Below are positions 57,834 through 64,000 of a stretch of DNA of 64,000 nucleotides, one piece after another. The stretch covers positions 434,001 through 498,000 of the forward strand of contig JALRMH010000003.1 in the NCBI GenBank assembly GCA_026119935.1, written 5' to 3'. Made by a program: the position numbers and the translations under genes. Below the pieces are notes generated by a model. That model ran no database searches, was not told the origin of the DNA, and was given only the letters and a program-made list of their open reading frames with translations. Numbering within the stretch: position 1 is the first letter of the stretch; each line of letters starts with the position of its first letter. This DNA comes from Endothia cerciana (Eukaryota > Ascomycota > Sordariomycetes > Diaporthales > Cryphonectriaceae).

Positions 57834-59743
57834 GACTATTAGGTAGTTCGAAGATGCACAGCTGGCAGAGTCAACGACTGGGCCAGGTCGGAGCCGGGCG
57901 CCTTGTGGTTTGGGCCGGGGCTCAAGACGGCGGCGGGTGGGTTCCAGTATGAGAAACGAGGTAGAAAACTGCGCGGGGCTGGAGAAGCGCAGCGAAGGGC
58001 AGGGCGGCAGTCGACAGCGTACCACTGGATGGACAGATGCTCGAGGTGTTGGAGAAAGGGTAGTGAGGTTGACCAGACGAAACTGGGGAGGTGGTGGTTA
58101 AATGGCCGCCAGTGGATGGAAGTAGAGGAGGAAAGATGACGGAGGGCTGCGAGGTCTACGGATCAGAGGGAAGTCGATGTGGTTAACTAGGTCTAGGCAG
58201 GTGGGGCAGGGTTATAGCTGTCTCCTTCAGGCCCCGCACCCCCCCCCCCGCTACTCATGGTGGTCCAGCTGGGAAAAGAATGGCGGCTCAGGCAGCGGCC
58301 GATAAGCTCCAGACACCTCTAGAGTCACAAAAGTGCGTGCGTTGGTCGGGAAAGCCACACCCCGGCCTTGGAGCGTTGGCGAACTCGCTACTCCCCTAAC
58401 GGCCTACCTCTAACGTTGTCGGGGGGGGGGGGGGTGGATGCAATCTACTCTGGCATCGATGATGGGCTGCTTATCTGGGATGAGATAGACGGGCCCTTCG
58501 AAACTCTCTCCCACCACACAAAGCCCTCGACCGGGAGCCTTGTGGTACCTCCTCTGCTCAAGGTCTACAGTCAGGTACGGAGGTATATTATATGACTCTT
58601 CCCCTCAGGTTGCAGCGGTGCGGTATCGCGATAGGGATGGGATTCACAAGAACCCCATCCACGCCATCACATCCGAGTCGCTGCTGGTGGGGCAGGTCGG
58701 TTGTCCGTATCAAATGGCAGCATGAGGCCCCACTGCGACAGCGGCCGCGGGAGGCAGAAAGACGGAGGGACAGGAGGAGGCTGCCCCCCTCCCCCCACCG
58801 CCGCCCCTGTGGCTCTTCAGGTTGACCTCACTCCTGACTGTGACTGAGCAGAACGCCCGATCGGCGTGGTACCGTACGAGGCCGACGACGACTTGATGAC
58901 GACCGACTCGTTCTCGTGGGGTAGGGCTCGGAGGTCCATCATCCTGTGTCCTACCTTACCTGCAGGGCTGGGCTGGGCTGGGCTGGGCTGGGCTGGGCTG
59001 GGCAGGGCTGGGCTGGGCTGCACACTATCCATCCATACGTGAACTTTGGTTGCCCTCCTACTTTGTCCTGACACTTCCGGCCTGGCGCCTCATTGTCACG
59101 GCGGGGCGGGCGGGCACTGCGGGGCACCTGAAGCAATCACTTTAACGTGCACGGACCACCCACTGGCGGCCCACTGGAATCCACCACTCAAGCATCATCG
59201 GTTTCCAGGTGACCAGGACATCAGTAGGATTGCCATGAAGCGGCGCATCAAGATTGGGGGGCCGCGGGATTCAGGTTGCATGTCAGCAGGTTTTGGTTTC
59301 CCTTCCGTACTGTACCCCTCCACAGCAAGACCGCGCGGTCATTGTATTGTCTTATGTACCTGCCGTGCCTCCCACAGTTTTGTTATTTTATTTTATTATT
59401 GTTTTCCCCCTTCTCCCATTCACCCGTGACACTGAACAGTAGACACAACCTGTCTTCAACAGCCACAACAATAGCTCCCCCAGCTGTCAAGAAATAACCA
59501 CACGCTATAAATTATCCCCATGGATTTTGTTCTGTACCCGATTCTGTCCGCGAACTTCATCTCCGTCTTTGCATCGCAGCAGCAACACAGAGGCTTCAAC
59601 CATTCGCCGCATTTAGCATACACCATACGGTCTTGAGGTTTCGCGGGTGACCAAGGCCCTCACGCCATACCGTCTGACCACGGCAGCCAGGCCCTACAGG
59701 CATATCACATAAGACCAATACTTCACGTCCGGCGGTAGTCACC
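57834..59743. other. Divergent spacer, FHA gene to IFRD gene
   Basis: These 1.9 kb hold the two promoters, C/G homopolymers (58240-58250 and 58423-58433) and a GGGCT repeat (58965-59020). A T-rich/C-rich stretch near 59380-59430 lies in the probable IFRD leader. No gene is supported. Confidence 0.55.
58965..59020. repeat. GGGCT pentanucleotide repeat
   Basis: About ten units, one with a G-to-A change, form a G-rich strand that could form quadruplex structure. Confidence 0.9.
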
Positions 59744-61078
59744 ATGCACGACCTTCGCAAGAAGGCCCTCCTCGAGAGCGGCAAAACCGTCTCCCGCAAG
59801 GCCCGCTCGCGCCCCGACTCAAAGTCCGCCACGCCCGTCACGTCCCCCGGCCACTCGCCCCACGGCTCGCGCAATGTCTCGCGCGCCGGTAGCCGCTACG
59901 CCTCGGAAGACTCGGACTCTGACGACTCGGATCTCGACGATATCATGACCATGAGTACCAACTCTGGCTCCGACCACGGCGACGACGCGGGTGACGGCCC
60001 CAGCGGACGCGCCTGGGTGGAGAGGTTACACGCGCGCGTGAGCCAGATCGTCGCCGGCGGCAGGAGCGGCGAGCGCAAGAAGATGAGCAACCAGGAGCGG
60101 GAGGATATGCTCAAGTCGTACCTGCACCTGGTCCGGCACTACTTTGTGCAGTCGGAGATCCAGGGCTCCATGAACGACCTCGCCCTGGGGCTGGTCCGCG
60201 CCGTGAGGTCCGGCGGTAGCGCGACGGAACGAACCCTCGCCGTGAGGGCCCTCGCCGTCACCATCCTCACGAACCCGACGAACAGCGTCCTAAGCAGCCA
60301 CATCACGGCGCTCAAGTCGACAGCCGAACAGGACGATGAAGAGGAGGAGGTCAAGGCCGCCACGATCTACACCCTCGCCACGGCAGCCATGTACGGCGAC
60401 GGCTCGACCGAGGCTGCCGAGGACATGCTGCAGTACATGATTGAGATCGTCGAGAGCGACGGGCACACGGTTGGGGCGCCCGACGCCGCCGCCGTGGTGG
60501 TCGCCGCGCTCAAGAGCTGGGGGTTCATCGCGGCGCACCTCGAGGACCTGTCGGAGCAGAGCGAGCAGGCGATGGAGGCGTTCGTCGAGCAGCTCGACAG
60601 CACCGACGCCTACGTGCAGACGGCGTCGGGCGACAACATCGCGCTGCTGTTCGAGACGGCGCGGGAGATGGAGGAGGAGAGCGGGGAGAAGATGAACTTC
60701 CAGTATGACCCCAAGAGGCTGGCCCAGCAGATGCGGGACATCTCCAAGGGCTCAAAAAGCATCTCGAAGCGCGACAGGCGGCACCTGAAGGGCGATTTCA
60801 GCAGCATCGCGACGGGCTTGGAGCGGGGCAAGGGCCCAGGTTACTCCACTGCCGGACGACCGGCGTCCAATCCGAACAAGGGCGGATCGCTGGTCAACAG
60901 CGCGCATGGGGAGGACCTCAATGAGTTCGGGTACAGGGAGACCATCTTTGTGGGCAAGGAGAAGATCACGATCGACAGCTGGGCGCTTTCGGCCAAGGTC
61001 GAGTTTCTGAGGATTGTCCTGGCAGGAGGCTTCCCTGCACATCTAGCCAAGAACGGGACGGTCCAGGAGATGCTCTGA
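59744..61078 (+). CDS. Interferon-related developmental regulator (IFRD) family protein
   Basis: A single exon encodes 444 residues. A basic, Ser-rich N-terminus (MHDLRKKALLESGKTVSRKA) and an acidic run (DSDSDDSDLDD) lead into the IFRD helical-repeat domain (about residues 70-330), visible as LVRHYFVQSEIQGSMNDLAL, ERTLAVRALAVTILTNP and QLDSTDAYVQTASGDNIALL. The conserved C-terminal part follows (FGYRETIFVGKEKITIDSW, then ALSAKVEFLRIVLAGGF). Animal IFRD1/2 are transcriptional co-regulators, and IFRD2 also binds inactive ribosomes. In fungi the role is not defined. The ATG at 59744 has a good context (CACCATGCA), and the family motif (HDLRKKALLESGKTVSRKA) starts right after it. It is divergent from the FHA gene. 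Confidence 0.9.
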   Translation: MHDLRKKALLESGKTVSRKARSRPDSKSATPVTSPGHSPHGSRNVSRAGSRYASEDSDSDDSDLDDIMTMSTNSGSDHGDDAGDGPSGRAWVERLHARVSQIVAGGRSGERKKMSNQEREDMLKSYLHLVRHYFVQSEIQGSMNDLALGLVRAVRSGGSATERTLAVRALAVTILTNPTNSVLSSHITALKSTAEQDDEEEEVKAATIYTLATAAMYGDGSTEAAEDMLQYMIEIVESDGHTVGAPDAAAVVVAALKSWGFIAAHLEDLSEQSEQAMEAFVEQLDSTDAYVQTASGDNIALLFETAREMEEESGEKMNFQYDPKRLAQQMRDISKGSKSISKRDRRHLKGDFSSIATGLERGKGPGYSTAGRPASNPNKGGSLVNSAHGEDLNEFGYRETIFVGKEKITIDSWALSAKVEFLRIVLAGGFPAHLAKNGTVQEML

Positions 61079-64000
61079 GCATGTGGCCCGGCTCAATGTT
61101 GCGAGGCGGGATAGATGTGGCTGGCGGGCAAATCATAGTCTGTTTTACCCATTTGCACTTTTGTGCCCACCCGGGCCGGTGTTTTTGGCACTGTTGATAT
61201 CCAAGGAGGAGGTAATAATAGGTGCAAAAGACGCAGGGGAGGCGAGCAGCAAAAGAGGGGCTCCCCAGCACACGCACGGAACCTGCTCCGCCTTTCAACA
61301 GCGTGCAGTCAGCCTCGGTTGGAGGAGACATCATTCTGTCAGCGTTTTTTTTTTGATGACATTTGTTGCATCGGATCGGTAGAGACAGTATTTGTTTGAT
61401 GTATGCACGTCCTCTCTGTTCCACAAGAACATGCATCTTTCAGGGTCTTACTTGGCAGCTTGAGCAGGAAAGACCTCGGTTCTGTGATCGTCCCAGGAGC
61501 GAGGATGTAGTCCCAACCCCGAAAACAATTCGAGCAACGCCCAACGACGCAGGCACCTCCCCTGCTGTCGTATTCTGTTGACCGACTGATTGAACTGCAG
61601 CATGCCAACGTCTCGGCGGTGTCGGACTGAGACATTGCCTCCTGCCCATCATCTTCAACCTCCTGCAGGTTGCCGCTGCTGACATCACACGAAAGTGCTT
61701 GGCCCAGGATCGCACCCGGCACCACGGACTAACCCGACCGCCCGCCGAGGATTACCTTCTACTGTACCTTTTTTGGACTTCACACCCATGGCGTTATACC
61801 AGGGGAATGTGAAAAGAGGCCTCAGAAAGGCCTCAGACTGACATCTGGAACAACCGCCCGACAGGAATGCACGGCAGGGCGTGGCCCATCGGCGCGACCC
61901 GAGAGGCCAAACCCCTCCAGGTGGTATTTTTTGTTCTGGAAGAGGGAAGGGCCCTGCCGCCCCGCATGGAGTGGGCGGGCGACTCAAACGTCGGACGACC
62001 GCCGAGCGGGAAGCGGCTCGCTGATTTGTGTGCTGCCTGGCCTGGATTCACCAACAGCTGGCTAGCTCACTCACTTGTGCTGTACAGGTGATCCTGGTCT
62101 TTGCCACTGCCAGATATCCCCCGTCGGGCGAGCCGAGAAGATTTTTGGGACACGGGAGTGGGCGTTGAGTGAGAGGCAAGGAGGATAGAGAGAGAAGGCG
62201 GGGGGGGTGGGCGGTTGATCCGTCTTGAGGCGCAGGATCAGCTTGGGAGGAGAGGAGGGGGGACCGGACGGACGAGGCTGCGCAGGACAGGTCGTATGCG
62301 ATGGCGCGACTGCCCCTCCCCTAGGAATTGGGGGACTCGACCGCTCAGGTTTTAGCTTGGACATCATTGGGAACCTGGCTGCCCTGCCCAGTGTGTGTCT
62401 CGTCCTATCGCGAATGTCACTGGTGCCATGTCAGCCCGTGGCACCGTCATCCACACACCCAAACGTCCTATCGGCCGCACAAGGAAAAGCAAGTCATGAC
62501 TTTCTTATTCCATAGCTTCGTCATGTGCGGGTCCAGCGAGGCTGGGAGGTCCCGACTCCCATGCCCGTTCCTCCGATAGAATGGATTTGGCAAGGTGTGC
62601 TCGGGCCAGTCTTCCATGCCTGGAGGCGGGAGAGCGGGCCTGGCGGGTATGGACGGTGGACCCAGGCTGTTTCGATGTTTGCCCATGACCTCACCTCACC
62701 GATGGCAGGCACAGGCACAGGGAGGGCGAGATGGCTTGACATGGGAAGAAACATCGGACCAGCAGGCGGGCGGGTCGTAGGGTGGTGACCTCCAGAGAAG
62801 CTATGGGGGATGGTGGCGTCCACCGCTCTTTACTACAGGCCTGAGCCTCCCCACGTTCGCCTGTCAACCCGGGGGTGGTCTGAAGGGGTTCAAAAAAAAA
62901 AAAAAAAAAGTTTCCAGGAGGGCGGGCGGCCTTCTTCAACGGGGTAGAACCCACCGCAGCTCCCACCAGAAAGAAGGTGACTTGACGGGACGAGGGCTCT
63001 CGTGTGCCTTGAGACCCATGTCCCTGCATCTCTCTCACAAGGGGGGCTGCATCCACCAGCTGCCGCGAGACCGTGGCCTCCCTGCTCGATTGGCGCCAGC
63101 TCAGCACTGCAAGCCATCCATGGGCCCCCGTGAGCATCCCAACCCGCCTGGCAGAGCCACTGCAGGCCTGCTGTAAGGTGCCTTCTCCTGCAGCACCCTC
63201 ATCATTTTCTCCTGCAGTCGTATGCCCGGAGTAAAGGGATCTTTTGCAGTTTGGCACGGGTCTTCGGGTGTGTGGTCCTCCCTCCCCTCGGTACCGCTGC
63301 CGTGCCTAAGATCGAATCTTCACCAGCCTGCACCTGCACCCACCTGCACACCTACAGTAGAACCCCTCACCAGGCCTTGCCTTGCCTTGCCTCACCTGAA
63401 TCTACCATCAACCTCCCAACACAATCTTCACCTCTTCACCCTTTGGCAGGCTACATCTTGCCCCCCCCCCCCTTCAATATTTTATTTTTCTTCCCTTCTT
63501 TCTTTTTTTGTTCGCCCAGGGGCTAATTCACCGGATACCACTGCTTCGTTAGGCAGTTGGGGTGTCGTATCACCTTGTGCCGTCCCGGTCTGGTTCCATT
63601 ATTTTTTTATTGAGAAGGCTGGGGATCCCGAAGCTGAACTACAGGCCAAGAGCTACAATCCCTCCCCTCCCACACACCGACCGCGCCTCGTCTCAAACAC
63701 CATCGACCCGTCCTTGGCTGTTGCTACCTTGGTTCCTCAGACGAGTAGCATATTTCCAAACAGTCGTCTCCGCCTCTACGGGATTACCAGCTTTCGTTTA
63801 CCATCACCCACCCGGTCACACGTTTCCTAATTATCCAGTGTAAGTGCGACCACTGCATCTCGATGCCCGACTCCCCTGCCTTTTCCCACCCCCCCCCCCC
63901 ACCCCCCCGAGGTCGTCAATGTTCCGTAAACAAGGCTCCCAACCGCTTACCTGCCGCATCTCAGCCACCGACCTTGTTGGGATTTTTTTGTCTCTCTTTC
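61079..64000. other. Right end, no gene supported
   Basis: It holds the 3' flank of the IFRD gene, an A-run at 62892-62909, and from about 63300 a C/T-rich stretch that looks like the leader of a plus-strand gene to the right. A GTAAGT donor at 63840 could start a 5' UTR intron. The ORFs here are not convincing. Confidence 0.5.

Noticed and set aside
63222..63830. 202-codon open frame near the right edge
   Set aside because: It translates C/T-rich leader-like sequence into Pro/Ser-rich protein without motifs.

Overview
The window is nuclear DNA of a filamentous ascomycete, most likely a Sordariomycete. Coding exons are GC-rich and interrupted by short GT-AG introns (mostly 50-220 bases) with CTGAC-like branch sites. 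Several proteins have a typical Pezizomycotina form (Cut8/STS1, Nop13, Rad52, LST8, an SCY1-type pseudokinase, an NBR1-like receptor). Spacers hold many microsatellites and homopolymer runs. I cannot name genus or species. I saw no tRNA, rRNA, CRISPR array or intact transposon. Exon limits below were worked out by hand from splice signals, frame continuity and family motifs.

Left housekeeping block (1-21,640): 3' end of a Btz/Barentsz-like RGG protein (+); a UPF0052/CofD-like protein with an 18-base microexon (+); an NBR1-like selective-autophagy receptor (+); the nucleolar RNA-binding protein Nop13 (-), divergent from homoserine kinase THR1 (+); the nuclear proteasome tether STS1/Cut8 (+); and the recombination mediator RAD52 (+).

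Accessory island (about 21,641-41,675): 20 kb with no intact housekeeping gene. It holds a NACHT-type NLR pseudogene (-) with repeated frameshifts and stops, 5.5 kb of non-coding sequence, a small intact-looking Cys/His-rich gene with its own TATA box (31,446-31,894, +), a decayed short-chain dehydrogenase (+), and a 5'-truncated, decayed highly reducing polyketide synthase (+). The PKS keeps recognisable methyltransferase, enoylreductase, ketoreductase, ACP and C-terminal carnitine acyltransferase (cAT) regions. The SDR and PKS look like the remains of a secondary-metabolite cluster. Stops such as TAG and TGA in place of probable CAG and CGA suggest RIP-like C-to-T decay.

Right housekeeping block (41,676-64,000): the TOR-complex WD40 protein LST8 (+), convergent with a six-exon SCY1/Cex1-type pseudokinase (-); a PHD-finger protein (+), convergent with a second mitochondrial (Aco2-type) aconitase (-); a tail-anchored FHA-domain protein (-), divergent from an IFRD-family protein (+). 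The last 2.9 kb has no gene I can support.

Together the window reads as conserved genes for TOR signalling, autophagy, the proteasome, ribosome assembly, recombination and amino-acid metabolism, broken by one degenerate island in which immunity-type and secondary-metabolism genes have decayed.
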